This document shows, one piece after another, positions 17,469-25,604 of a stretch of 64,000 nt of DNA. The notes under the pieces were generated by a model that saw only the letters and a list, made by a program, of their open reading frames with translations, searched no databases and was not told the DNA's origin. The DNA comes from Winogradskyella tangerina (GTDB taxonomy: Bacteria; Bacteroidota; Bacteroidia; Flavobacteriales; Flavobacteriaceae): assembly GCF_003260205.1 (NCBI RefSeq), contig NZ_QERF01000001.1, forward strand, positions 310,001 to 374,000. The letters are read 5' to 3'. Position 1 is the first letter of the stretch. Each line of letters starts with the position of its first letter. The position numbers and the translations under genes are program-made.

Positions 17469-17879
17469 ATGAAAACACTAGATTTAACTACAAAGTCCAC
17501 ATTTAAAACCTTTGGTTTTATCGCTATTTTAATGGTAGCATTATTGGCGTTTGACACTTCTTATGGTCAAACTGAAGATCGCACAATTACAGGTTTAGTT
17601 GTAAATGAAGATGGGCCTTTACCAGGCGTTAACATTACTTTGAAAGGTGAAAGAGTTGGTACTTCCACAGATATAAATGGCGAATTTACCTTCCCTAAAA
17701 AATTAAAAACGGGTGACGTTTTAGTCTTCAGTTATCTTGGCTACACTACTCAAAACATTACTATCGGTGCTAAAAACAACTACATTAAATTGGAGTTAGA
17801 ACTAGATATGGTAGAAATGATGGGTGATTTAGACGCCAATACGCCTTACAAAACGAAACGCAAAAAGAAAAAGAACTAA
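17469..17879 (+). CDS. Exported CarboxypepD_reg-like domain protein
   Basis: A 136-residue protein: a long signal peptide (about residues 1-34, cut near S-Y-G-Q), then one CarboxypepD_reg-like domain (V-V-N-E-D-G-P-L-P-G-V-N to F-S-Y-L-G-Y). This is the same module that begins TonB-dependent SusC proteins such as that at 57864, but here it stands alone and ends in a basic K-T-K-R-K-K-K-K tail. Stand-alone forms are frequent in Flavobacteriaceae and unassigned. Eight bases separate its stop from the transglutaminase-like gene, so the two are co-transcribed. The 182 bases upstream contain a TATCTTTA box but no convincing -33 element. Confidence 0.7.
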   Translation: MKTLDLTTKSTFKTFGFIAILMVALLAFDTSYGQTEDRTITGLVVNEDGPLPGVNITLKGERVGTSTDINGEFTFPKKLKTGDVLVFSYLGYTTQNITIGAKNNYIKLELELDMVEMMGDLDANTPYKTKRKKKKN

Positions 17880-17887
17880 TCTAGATT

Positions 17888-18901
17888 TTGTACAAATCTG
17901 TTCTTTACGTATTCTGCTTTATTGTAGGCGGGCTTCATGCGCAAATTTCCGATTTTGAAACCGTAGATTTTCGAAAAGCGGACAGCATAGCTTTGTCCTA
18001 CAATAATGAGCGTTTAACAAATTTACCTGAACTAGCTTTTAAGTTAACCGCCAATCTCAATACAGAAGTCGAGCAGTTTAGAGCTATATACCGCTGGGTA
18101 TGTGCTAATATTGCAAATGATTACCCACTTTATCTAAAGAATAATCGCAAGCGGCATCACTTTAGAAACGACAGTCTTAAACTCGATGCTTGGAACAACA
18201 AGTTCAGAAGGCAACTTTTTAAAAAGCTTCTAAGAAAAAAACGAACCATCTGCACGGGATACGCTTATTTAGTAAAGGCTCTTGCGGATTTAACTAATTT
18301 AGAATGTGAGATCGTTCATGGGTATGGGCGCGTTAGTACAACTAATATTGAAACCTTAGAATTGCCTAATCATTCGTGGAATTCTGTAAAATTGAATGGT
18401 AAATGGTATCTCTGCGACCCAACCTGGGCGAGTGGTATTCCGAATCCAAAGACCAAAAGTTTTGTCTTTAATTACAACGATGGATTCTTTCTTGCCAATC
18501 CGAAACTATTTGCTGTAAATCACTTTCCAATTGATAGTAAATGGTGGTTACTGGAAGACAACATTCCAACGTTCGAACAATTTTTAGCTTCACCCGTTAT
18601 TTACGGTAATGCCTATAGAAATCTTGAACTTCATAATGCACCAAAACAAATGCATCATGAAATAAAAAAGAATGAAAAAGTAGCTTTCAATTACGAACTT
18701 AAAACCACGGTGAATCCCGATCGTGTAAAACTTTATCTCGACAATGGGAATGGTGCCTGGTCAACAAGCCCAACCTCTATCTCTATTGAGAATAGATCTT
18801 TAAAACTTGAGCATCAATTCAAGCGAAAAGGATTTTATGATGTGCATCTGTATTTAGATGACAATCTGATTTCGACGTATACGGTCAACGTAGAAAATTA
18901 A
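17888..18901 (+). CDS. Exported transglutaminase-like protein
   Basis: A 337-residue protein with signal peptide (cut near L-H-A-Q, residue 18) and a transglutaminase/protease-like core. The catalytic triad is present: Cys122 in R-T-I-C-T-G-Y-A-Y, His162 in P-N-H-S-W-N-S-V and Asp177 in L-C-D-P-T-W. This resembles the CYK3/kyphoscoliosis peptidase type, with an extra C-terminal beta domain from about 250. It could cross-link, cleave or bind periplasmic proteins. No ATG occurs in the first 40 codons, so TTG at 17888 is taken as start; it leads straight into the signal peptide. Its stop overlaps that of the convergent rluB-like gene through TTAA. Confidence 0.75.
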   Translation: MYKSVLYVFCFIVGGLHAQISDFETVDFRKADSIALSYNNERLTNLPELAFKLTANLNTEVEQFRAIYRWVCANIANDYPLYLKNNRKRHHFRNDSLKLDAWNNKFRRQLFKKLLRKKRTICTGYAYLVKALADLTNLECEIVHGYGRVSTTNIETLELPNHSWNSVKLNGKWYLCDPTWASGIPNPKTKSFVFNYNDGFFLANPKLFAVNHFPIDSKWWLLEDNIPTFEQFLASPVIYGNAYRNLELHNAPKQMHHEIKKNEKVAFNYELKTTVNPDRVKLYLDNGNGAWSTSPTSISIENRSLKLEHQFKRKGFYDVHLYLDDNLISTYTVNVEN

Positions 18902-19701
18902 AGCATCTTCAGCGTATTCACTTCCTGTTGTGTGAGATGCTTCCAATGGCCTCGTGGTATATCTTTTTTAGTTAGATGTGCAATTGCCACACAATCGATT
19001 TTTACCAAGTCGTAATTAAGCGTTTCAAAAATAGTTCTGAGGATAGAATTTCCGGTATTCTTTATTTTGATACCAATGTTGTTTTTAGACTCGCCTTCAA
19101 TATAACTGATCTCTTCAACAGTGATTAATTTACCATCTACCTTGAAGCCTTCCTGAATTTTTTTCAAGTCTTCAAACTTCAAATTTTTATTTAATTCAAC
19201 CTGAAATAAACGTGCTACACCTTGTTTAGAATTTGTGAATTTCTGAACTACTTTCTCATCGTTAGTGAAGAGTAATAAACCTAAGGAATTTCTCCCAAGA
19301 CGCCCTATTGGTCTAATATTAGCCGAAGTTGCATTTGCTACCAAATCCATTACCGTACGTCCTTTTCCTTCTGAAGTTGTAGTTGCAAAACCTTTAGGTT
19401 TATTAAGTAAAACATAAACCTTGGCCTCGGGAGTAATGCGTTGACCATCGAAACGAACCTCATCTGTTGGCTTTACCTTATAGCCCATTTCGGTAACAAC
19501 CTTTCCATTAACAGTTACGAGTCCGATTGCAATGTTTTCATCTGCTTCACGGCGTGAACACACACCAGAATTTGAGATGAATTTATTCAATCGAATTTCA
19601 TCTGAATTGGATTTATTTTTTGGTTGTGACTTTTTCTTAGAAGGAGCATTGCCTCTTCCCTGAAACTTCTTCTTTCCTCTGCTACCTTGATTTCTGTTCA
19701 T
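18898..19701 (-). CDS. RluB/RsuA-type pseudouridine synthase homologue, catalytic Asp replaced
   Basis: The 267-residue protein has a basic N-terminal tail (1-36), an S4 RNA-binding domain (about 37-95; I-R-L-N-K-F-I-S-N-S-G-V-C-S-R-R-E-A-D) and an RsuA/RluB-type catalytic domain. The active-site motif is normally G-R-L-D-x-x-T-x-G-L, but here it reads G-R-L-G-R-N-S-L-G-L: the universal catalytic Asp is Gly136 (codon 19294-19296, GGG). The surrounding segment is also divergent. It may be an rRNA-binding protein without synthase activity, or a lineage-specific paralogue. A TACCTTTG box sits at 19750-19757 upstream. Confidence 0.8.
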   Translation of the reverse strand: MNRNQGSRGKKKFQGRGNAPSKKKSQPKNKSNSDEIRLNKFISNSGVCSRREADENIAIGLVTVNGKVVTEMGYKVKPTDEVRFDGQRITPEAKVYVLLNKPKGFATTTSEGKGRTVMDLVANATSANIRPIGRLGRNSLGLLLFTNDEKVVQKFTNSKQGVARLFQVELNKNLKFEDLKKIQEGFKVDGKLITVEEISYIEGESKNNIGIKIKNTGNSILRTIFETLNYDLVKIDCVAIAHLTKKDIPRGHWKHLTQQEVNTLKML

Positions 19702-19749
19702 TTTAATACTTTTTTACAACTGGAGACCTACCCTTGTTGAATTGCGCTG

Positions 19750-19757
19750 CAAAGGTA
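19750..19757 (-). promoter_or_regulatory. -7 promoter element for the rluB-like gene (TACCTTTG)
   Basis: A perfect match to TAnnTTTG on the minus strand in the 75-base gap between nitrilase stop and rluB-like start, about 50 bases before the ATG. No TTG is seen at the expected -33 position, so this is a partial promoter match. Confidence 0.4.
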
Positions 19758-19776
19758 TAATAATAGTTAAGATTAA

Positions 19777-20724
19777 CTACTTTATTTCAACTGTAGATTG
19801 ACGTTCTCGATTTACCGTAAGTTTTGTAACATCTGGTCTCGAATAATGCCCAACAGGATCGAAGTTCTGACGTTCTTCTAACACACGATTAAAATCAATA
19901 CTTTGAATAATCAATCCTTCCTTATGAATTACGGGTTCTACAATCCATTCGCCATCCGGACCAGCAATACAACTTCCTCCATTAGCCAATGTATCGGGTG
20001 CATTTTTTAATATGGCCTCGAGATGTGGCGTATTTTCAGGAAAATCTGATTTAGACATTAAACTTGAAACCGAAACCACAAAAGAGCGCGATTCTCTTGC
20101 TATAAATCGTGTGATGTCCTTGGTATTATGATCACTTCCTGGCCAAACCGCGATATGAAGGTTTTCCCCTTGACCATACAGGGCCGTTCTGGGTAATGGC
20201 ATCCAATTCTCCCAACAATTTAATCCGCCAACGGTAAAGGCTTTTAATGGATGCACCTGCAATCCGTTGCCATCTCCTGGCGCCCAAGTTAGTCGTTCGT
20301 CGTAGGTTGGTTGAAGTTTTCTATGAACAGATTTTATGTCACCTTCAGGATTAATATATACTAATGAGGCATAAATGCTGTGTCCGCCTCGATCTAATGG
20401 GCGTTCCATAATCCCGAGATACACGGCCATCTTATGTTCTTTAGCTAATTTACATACCACATCTAATTCGCCTTTTTCTATGCAAATAGATTGGCTTACG
20501 TAATGCGCATGTAGTTCTTTATTTACTTTGGTATTCCATTCTGCACCACCCGTTAAAGCCAACCAAAACGGATAGCCTGGCAACAAGGCTTCACCAAAAA
20601 CTATGAGTTCGCAATTGTCTTTAGCCGCATCTGTGATGGCCTTTTCAATTTTGTTTAAAGTGGCTCCTTTATCTAACCAAACTGGGGCTAATTGAGCCAT
20701 TGCAATTTTTAAGGTTGTATTCAT
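19777..20724 (-). CDS. Nitrilase-family carbon-nitrogen hydrolase
   Basis: A 315-residue enzyme with the Glu-Lys-Cys triad of the nitrilase superfamily: Glu45 in F-G-E-A-L-L-P-G-Y-P, Lys136 in H-R-K-L-Q-P-T-Y and Cys170 in G-L-N-C-W-E-N-W. The C-W-E-N form and P-T-Y-x-E-R place it with true nitrilases (nitrile to acid plus ammonia) rather than amidases or Nit2-type enzymes. Natural substrate unknown. Its ATG directly follows the stop of the UbiA gene with no spacer base, indicating close co-translation with an isoprenoid-linked prenyltransferase. Confidence 0.85.
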   Translation of the reverse strand: MNTTLKIAMAQLAPVWLDKGATLNKIEKAITDAAKDNCELIVFGEALLPGYPFWLALTGGAEWNTKVNKELHAHYVSQSICIEKGELDVVCKLAKEHKMAVYLGIMERPLDRGGHSIYASLVYINPEGDIKSVHRKLQPTYDERLTWAPGDGNGLQVHPLKAFTVGGLNCWENWMPLPRTALYGQGENLHIAVWPGSDHNTKDITRFIARESRSFVVSVSSLMSKSDFPENTPHLEAILKNAPDTLANGGSCIAGPDGEWIVEPVIHKEGLIIQSIDFNRVLEERQNFDPVGHYSRPDVTKLTVNRERQSTVEIK

Positions 20725-21627
20725 TTACAAACGGTTTAATACTACTGAAACATCGATTAATAAAATAGAAAATACCCCAGCAACAATAATAAATTTGAGA
20801 ATATTATGAAGAAGCAAATAATGCATTTTCCTATTCGATTTCCAGACTATAAGTAGGAAAATTGACAACAACATTACACTCAAATAAAAGAAATAATACA
20901 TATGCCCGATTTTGAAAAATAGTATAAGAACAATTCCAACTATAATCGTTAATACTGCCAAAATAGTTAGCATGTATTTCGACATCTTTTCGCCATAAAC
21001 AACGGGTACAGTCTTATAGTCTAATGCCAAATCTCCTTTTAAATTTTCGAGATCTTTAGTCAATTCGCGCATTGACACCAATAAGAACAAAAATATAGCG
21101 TGCGCGAATATCACCAACTCAAAATTTTTGTAATAAATAAATATGACGAAAAAGGGAGTGACTGTGAGTATAGCTGAAACTAAATTCCCAGTCATTGGTA
21201 GTTTCTTCAAGCGATGAGAATACATCCAAATCGCAAAAATATAGAGGGCAAAAAAGATTACTGCTCTAAAGGATACATAGCTTGCAAATACTATAGCCAG
21301 AAAATTCAGAATAAAATAGAAGGACAACTTAGTGTTTTGACTCACTAACCGATCGAGCATTGTTTTTCTTGGTCTGTTAATTAGATCCTTCTCAGAATCG
21401 TAAAAATTATTGATAATATATCCTGCCGCAATTGTAGCCGAAGACGCCAATACGAGCATTAATAAATTCAGATCAAACAATACTGCCCCTAAGGGTTTAT
21501 CGGGTGCGAAAATGTAAATAGAAGCCAAATATTGGGCAATAACAATTACAAGAATATTATAACCACGAACTACCGAAAAGAGACTAAAAAATTTAAGAAG
21601 AATATGTTTCTGCCGTCTCGATAGCAT
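20725..21627 (-). CDS. UbiA-family prenyltransferase (geranylgeranylglycerol-phosphate geranylgeranyltransferase-like)
   Basis: A 300-residue polytopic membrane protein with about eight or nine helices and the two UbiA Asp-rich motifs. The first is N-N-F-Y-D-S-E-K-D-L-I-N-R-P (about 91-104). The second is less canonical, near E-L-T-K-D-L-E-N-L-K-G-D. The first closely matches the archaeal/bacterial DGGGP-synthase group, the usual automatic name for this flavobacterial gene; the lipid acceptor is unproven. It follows mevalonate-pathway genes but is separated from them by a terminator (21636-21674). Confidence 0.75.
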   Translation of the reverse strand: MLSRRQKHILLKFFSLFSVVRGYNILVIVIAQYLASIYIFAPDKPLGAVLFDLNLLMLVLASSATIAAGYIINNFYDSEKDLINRPRKTMLDRLVSQNTKLSFYFILNFLAIVFASYVSFRAVIFFALYIFAIWMYSHRLKKLPMTGNLVSAILTVTPFFVIFIYYKNFELVIFAHAIFLFLLVSMRELTKDLENLKGDLALDYKTVPVVYGEKMSKYMLTILAVLTIIVGIVLILFFKIGHMYYFFYLSVMLLSIFLLIVWKSNRKMHYLLLHNILKFIIVAGVFSILLIDVSVVLNRL

Positions 21628-21635
21628 AGATAAGA

Positions 21636-21674
21636 ATTAAAAAACCTCACAAGTAGGCTTTACGAGTGAGGTTT
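21636..21674 (-). terminator. Intrinsic terminator after the GHMP kinase gene
   Basis: On the minus strand a 9-bp perfect stem (AAACCTCAC/GTGAGGTTT; plus-strand arms 21642-21650 and 21666-21674) with a 15-base loop is followed by a T-rich run. It begins about 20 bases after the stop at 21694 and would separate the mevalonate genes from ubiA and nitrilase. Confidence 0.75.
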
Positions 21675-21693
21675 GTGTGTATTATATTATTGA

Positions 21694-22623
21694 TTAAAAG
21701 TTGTAAACAACTTCTAACTTCTGACCTTCAAGAGCTGCTTTAGCCTTATCGATATCTTCGGTAAATCCTAAGATATAGCCTCCACCACCAGAACCACAAA
21801 GCTTTAAATAGTAATCGTTGGTTTCAATTCCCTTTTTCCAAAGTTCGTGAAATTGCGCCGGAATCATAGGTTTGAAATTATTCAACACCACTTTCGACAA
21901 TTGTTTCGTATTTCTGAATAATGATTTGATATCGCCTTTTAGGAAATCATCAACACAAGCATCTGTATGTTTTATGAATTGTTCTTTTAACATACTACGG
22001 AAGCCTTCATTCTTCATGTTTTCCATAAAAATGCTAACCATTGGTGCAGTTTCACCAACTATTCCACTATCTAATAAAAATACCGCTCCCTTTCCTTCGG
22101 TTTTTTGAGAAGGAATTCCTGTTGCTTCAATATTATCTTTTGAATTAATCAAAATCGGAAGACTCAAGTAACTATTTAACGGATCTAAGCCTGATGATTT
22201 TCCATGGAAAAACGATTCCATTTCAGCAAAGATGGCTTTTAACTTAAGAAGTTTTTCTCGCGTTAAATTTTCAAGGACTGTGATCTTATCAGAAGCATAT
22301 TTATCGTAAATAGCCGCTACCAATGCGCCACTACTTCCAACGCCATAACCTTGTGGAATTGAAGAGTCAAAGTACATTCCAGCATCGACATCGTTCTTTA
22401 ATTTCTCAATATCGAAAGTCACTAAACCCTCATCAAGATTTTCTAAATACGATGCAAAACGCTTCAAACTTTCGTTAGATTTAATAGCCTCTTGCGATGG
22501 ATTTTCATCCACCTTTAAAGCACCATTATAAAAATTATATGGGATAGATAATCCTTTAGAATCCTTAATAATTCCGTACTCTCCAAAGAGTAAGATTTTA
22601 GAATAAAAAAGTGGTCCTTTCAT
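21694..22623 (-). CDS. GHMP kinase, mevalonate kinase-like (GYDIA family)
   Basis: The 309-residue enzyme has the GHMP ATP-binding loop P-Q-G-Y-G-V-G-S-S-G (residues 90-99) and a C-terminal G-S-G-G-G-G-Y-I-L-G motif. It sits 73 bases downstream of the diphosphomevalonate decarboxylase gene. The flavobacterial GYDIA-family members in this position are taken as mevalonate kinase (mevalonate to 5-phosphomevalonate), though substrate identity has rarely been tested. The N-terminal F-G-E-Y-G-I motif agrees with that family. A terminator follows the stop. Confidence 0.8.
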   Translation of the reverse strand: MKGPLFYSKILLFGEYGIIKDSKGLSIPYNFYNGALKVDENPSQEAIKSNESLKRFASYLENLDEGLVTFDIEKLKNDVDAGMYFDSSIPQGYGVGSSGALVAAIYDKYASDKITVLENLTREKLLKLKAIFAEMESFFHGKSSGLDPLNSYLSLPILINSKDNIEATGIPSQKTEGKGAVFLLDSGIVGETAPMVSIFMENMKNEGFRSMLKEQFIKHTDACVDDFLKGDIKSLFRNTKQLSKVVLNNFKPMIPAQFHELWKKGIETNDYYLKLCGSGGGGYILGFTEDIDKAKAALEGQKLEVVYNF

Positions 22624-22647
22624 TTTGATTTGTGCTATTAACTACTG

Positions 22648-22655
22648 CAAATATA
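22648..22655 (-). promoter_or_regulatory. -7 promoter element for the GHMP kinase gene (TATATTTG)
   Basis: An exact TAnnTTTG match on the minus strand about 25 bases before the ATG at 22623. A clear TTG -33 box at 19-21 bases is lacking. A nearby 7-bp inverted repeat (ATTATAA/TTATAAT) may be incidental. Confidence 0.35.
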
Positions 22656-22696
22656 CGTATTATAATCCTATAAGGTTTATAATCAAACGCTAAGGC

Positions 22697-23779
22697 TTAG
22701 TTAATTTTCAATTTTTCAGCTCCATTTCCAACAAAATCAACGATGTACTGTTGATTTTGACAATAGTCTGACAATTCATTTTTTATAAACTCAAGAACAG
22801 AATCCTGTTCACTTTCCGGATATAAAACATGCACGTTTGCACCTGCATCTAGCGTAAAACACACATTAGAATTATTTGCTTTTCTATAGGCCCATATCTT
22901 ATTTATGACCTCTAGAGTATTAGGTTTCATTAAAATGAAATAAGGCATACTGGTCATCATCATTGCATGAAGCGTTAGTGCTTCACTTTCTACAATTTTT
23001 ACAAAATTCTCTAGGTCGCCTGAAGCAAAAATAGACTTTAGTTTTGCCAGATTATCATGCGCCTGCTTAAAACGTTCATCAGCAAATGGATGGCCGTGCA
23101 TTAGTTTATGCCCTACTGTACTACTCACCTGCTTTTCGCCCTTATCAACCAGTAAAATTGTATCCTGATAATTTTTAAAGTTAGGATGAATATCACCGTC
23201 AAATTTAATTCCATATAAATCTGAACTATCAGTACTATCGTTTTGTCCCCAAACTACAAGTTCGCCTTCAATACTCCTACAAGCACTCCCAGAGCCTAAT
23301 CTTGCGAGAAAAGACGCTTTTTTGATAACAAACTCCTCTGAATACTGAGCACCTAATTCTTGTTCAATGCTCATTAAGCACATGGCTAGTGCACTCATCC
23401 CGGAGGCTGAAGAGGCAATACCTGAACTATGCGGAAAAGTATTGGAAGTATCTATCGTAAAATGATAATCTTTAAGAAAAGGCACATAGGCTTCAATTCG
23501 TTTAAAGAAGGTTTCGATCTTAGGTTTGAACGCCTCATTTTTTACGCCTTCAAAAATTACATCAAAGCTGAAATCTGAAGAATCTTTTTTCACATAAGTC
23601 ACTTCAGTAATGGTTTTACAGTTTGAAAGTGTAAAACTTATCGATGGATTTTGCGGAATCTGTTGATCGCGCTTACCCCAATATTTTACCAACGCAATAT
23701 TGCTTGGAGAGGACCATTTTACTTTTCCTTTTTCAATTGTTGAGTTATAAGATTCAAGAATAAAATCTTGTGCAGTCAT
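22697..23779 (-). CDS. mvaD: Diphosphomevalonate decarboxylase
   Basis: A GHMP-superfamily enzyme that decarboxylates 5-diphosphomevalonate to isopentenyl diphosphate. Seen are N-I-A-L-V-K-Y-W-G-K-R-D near the N-terminus, the N-P-S-I-S-F-T-L segment, and the ATP loop S-S-G-I-A-S-S-A-S-G-M-S-A-L, all hallmarks of the family. The ATG at 23779 (M-T-A-Q-D-F) gives 360 residues. An upstream TTG at 23800 would add seven residues and is less likely. The gene lies between DUF1697 (25 bases upstream of that TTG) and the GHMP kinase. Confidence 0.9.
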   Translation of the reverse strand: MTAQDFILESYNSTIEKGKVKWSSPSNIALVKYWGKRDQQIPQNPSISFTLSNCKTITEVTYVKKDSSDFSFDVIFEGVKNEAFKPKIETFFKRIEAYVPFLKDYHFTIDTSNTFPHSSGIASSASGMSALAMCLMSIEQELGAQYSEEFVIKKASFLARLGSGSACRSIEGELVVWGQNDSTDSSDLYGIKFDGDIHPNFKNYQDTILLVDKGEKQVSSTVGHKLMHGHPFADERFKQAHDNLAKLKSIFASGDLENFVKIVESEALTLHAMMMTSMPYFILMKPNTLEVINKIWAYRKANNSNVCFTLDAGANVHVLYPESEQDSVLEFIKNELSDYCQNQQYIVDFVGNGAEKLKIN

Positions 23780-23825
23780 ATTCAAATTTTTCTGATGCAA
23801 AAATAACGAATTCCAACGGCTTGAA

Positions 23826-24362
23826 TTAGATTTCTGCAGACATCGCTAATAATTTTATCATGGTCTTATAATTTCGGGATGTGGCACTGACATCTAATTT
23901 CATTTCAAAATAATTTAGATTGAACTTAGCCTTACCATAACCTTGCGAACAGTATAAATACAAACAATCATTAAGAATATGATAATCTTCGTTTTCGTAG
24001 GTTTTCTCAGATGCTTCTTTTACAAGCTTATCATCTGGAATCTTTGAAAGTATTGCAAAATAGCTATTCATTTTTATGTTTTCAGAGAATGGGCAATCGT
24101 CAAAAATTTTGAGAAGTTGCTCTCGTGTTCTCACTAAAACCGACACATCAAAACCAAAATGTTCTAAAATTGAAGTTTTCATAATCGTTTCAATTTCACT
24201 TTGATTTTCTATCTCTGACTTGAAAATTACATTTCCACTCTGAATATAGGTTTTCACTGCCTTAAAGCCAGACTTCGTTAATACTTCCCTGAGTTCTGCC
24301 ATTGGCACTTTCTTATGCCCACCTACATTAATCCCTCTAAGCAATACGATATATGTGATCAT
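23826..24362 (-). CDS. DUF1697 domain-containing protein
   Basis: The 178-residue protein starts with the family hallmark Y-I-V-L-L-R-G-I-N-V-G-G, then K-K-V-P-M-A-E-L-R and Y-I-Q-S-G-N-V-I-F-K. DUF1697 proteins adopt a two-domain alpha/beta fold; no function is established. The ATG overlaps the stop of the upstream flavoprotein gene by four bases (ATGA), so both are co-translated. Ends with a basic segment A-T-S-R-N-Y-K-T-M-I-K, common in the family. Confidence 0.85.
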   Translation of the reverse strand: MITYIVLLRGINVGGHKKVPMAELREVLTKSGFKAVKTYIQSGNVIFKSEIENQSEIETIMKTSILEHFGFDVSVLVRTREQLLKIFDDCPFSENIKMNSYFAILSKIPDDKLVKEASEKTYENEDYHILNDCLYLYCSQGYGKAKFNLNYFEMKLDVSATSRNYKTMIKLLAMSAEI

Positions 24363-25576
24363 GATTTTCCTATAGATTGTGATACAATATAAGCGCCAGT
24401 CCAGGCATTCTGAAAATTAAACCCTCCAGTAACTGCATCCACATTTATAACCTCACCAGCAAAATATAAATTTGGAATGATCTTACTTTCGAAGGTTTTA
24501 AAATTGATGTCTTTTAGATCTACACCTCCTGCCGTAACAAACTCTTCTTTAAAGGTGCTCTTCCCTGTCACCTTAAAATTTGCCGCAGTTAATTGGGTTG
24601 CTAGTTGATTTAACTGTACTTTATTTAGATCAGCCCAACGCGTGTTCTCATCAATTTGAGATGCCAAAACTAATTTCTTCCAAAGGCGCTTGGGTAAATC
24701 AAATTGTGATGTGCCAGTTACCTGCTTTTTGGCCAACTGTATTTTCAAATCTTTTAAAGCTTCCAGGCACAAAGCAGAATCTTGTTTAATAAAATTGACT
24801 TCGATATTAAAGTTATAGTTGAGTTTAGCTAGTGTTAATGCTCCAAATGCCGATAACTTGAGTATTGCAGGTGCGCTCATCCCAACATGGGTAATAAGCA
24901 ATGGCCCTTCTGAAATTAAATCCGTTCCTAAGACTTTTACAGTGACATCTTTAGCCACGACACCAGGAATATCTTTAATTCGTTCATCCTTAATATCGAA
25001 AGTAAATAAGGACGGCACCGGTGAAATTACATGGTGACCAATTTGCTCTAACAGGCGCCATACTTTAGGACTACTCCCAGTGGCAATCAATAATTTGTTA
25101 CAAATAAAATTGCCCTGCGAGGTTTCAAGTGTGAAACTAGATTCTTCTGGCTGAATAGACTTAACCACATGATTGTAAAGAACGTTGACCTTATGTTTTT
25201 TTGCTTCATGAAGAAAACAATCTACGATAGTTTGAGACGAATTAGATACTGGAAACATCCTTCCATCGTCTTCAATCTTAAGCTCCACACCACGCTCCTC
25301 AAACCAAGCGATTGTATCACCAGTCATAAACGTATGAAATGGGCCTAATAGTTCTTTTTCTCCTCTTGGATAATTCTGAACCAATTCAGAAGGAATAAAT
25401 TCGGCATGTGTTACATTACAGCGGCCGCCACCTGAAATTTTCACTTTTTGCAAACCCGATTTCCCACGTTCTAAAATGGCAACCGATAACTCCGGATTTT
25501 GCTCAGCAATGTTTATTGCAGCGAAAAATCCCGCAGCCCCACCTCCAATAATTATAATATCTTTACGTTGACTCAA
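24359..25576 (-). CDS. BaiN/HI0933-type FAD-dependent oxidoreductase
   Basis: A 405-residue flavoprotein beginning M-S-Q-R-K-D-I-I-I-I-G-G-G-A-A-G-F with the FAD-binding loop at 11-16. The family marker G-G-G-R-C-N-V-T-H and the C-terminal T-A-G-G-V and A-G-E-V-x-x-V-D-A-V-T-G-G-F-N motifs identify the HI0933/BaiN/YhiN family. BaiN is reported in bile-acid dehydroxylation, but for most members the substrate is unknown. The start is TTG at 25576: a longer frame to 25876 would run antisense through the gene at 25605 and has a non-protein-like N-terminus. The two divergent starts are only 28 bases apart. Confidence 0.8.
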   Translation of the reverse strand: MSQRKDIIIIGGGAAGFFAAINIAEQNPELSVAILERGKSGLQKVKISGGGRCNVTHAEFIPSELVQNYPRGEKELLGPFHTFMTGDTIAWFEERGVELKIEDDGRMFPVSNSSQTIVDCFLHEAKKHKVNVLYNHVVKSIQPEESSFTLETSQGNFICNKLLIATGSSPKVWRLLEQIGHHVISPVPSLFTFDIKDERIKDIPGVVAKDVTVKVLGTDLISEGPLLITHVGMSAPAILKLSAFGALTLAKLNYNFNIEVNFIKQDSALCLEALKDLKIQLAKKQVTGTSQFDLPKRLWKKLVLASQIDENTRWADLNKVQLNQLATQLTAANFKVTGKSTFKEEFVTAGGVDLKDINFKTFESKIIPNLYFAGEVINVDAVTGGFNFQNAWTGAYIVSQSIGKS

Positions 25577-25604
25577 TGTTGCGAATTGAAACACTAAAAT
25601 TACG

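Noticed and set aside
23780-23800. TTG start for mvaD
   Set aside because: The ATG at 23779 is a better start codon and gives the usual N-terminus.
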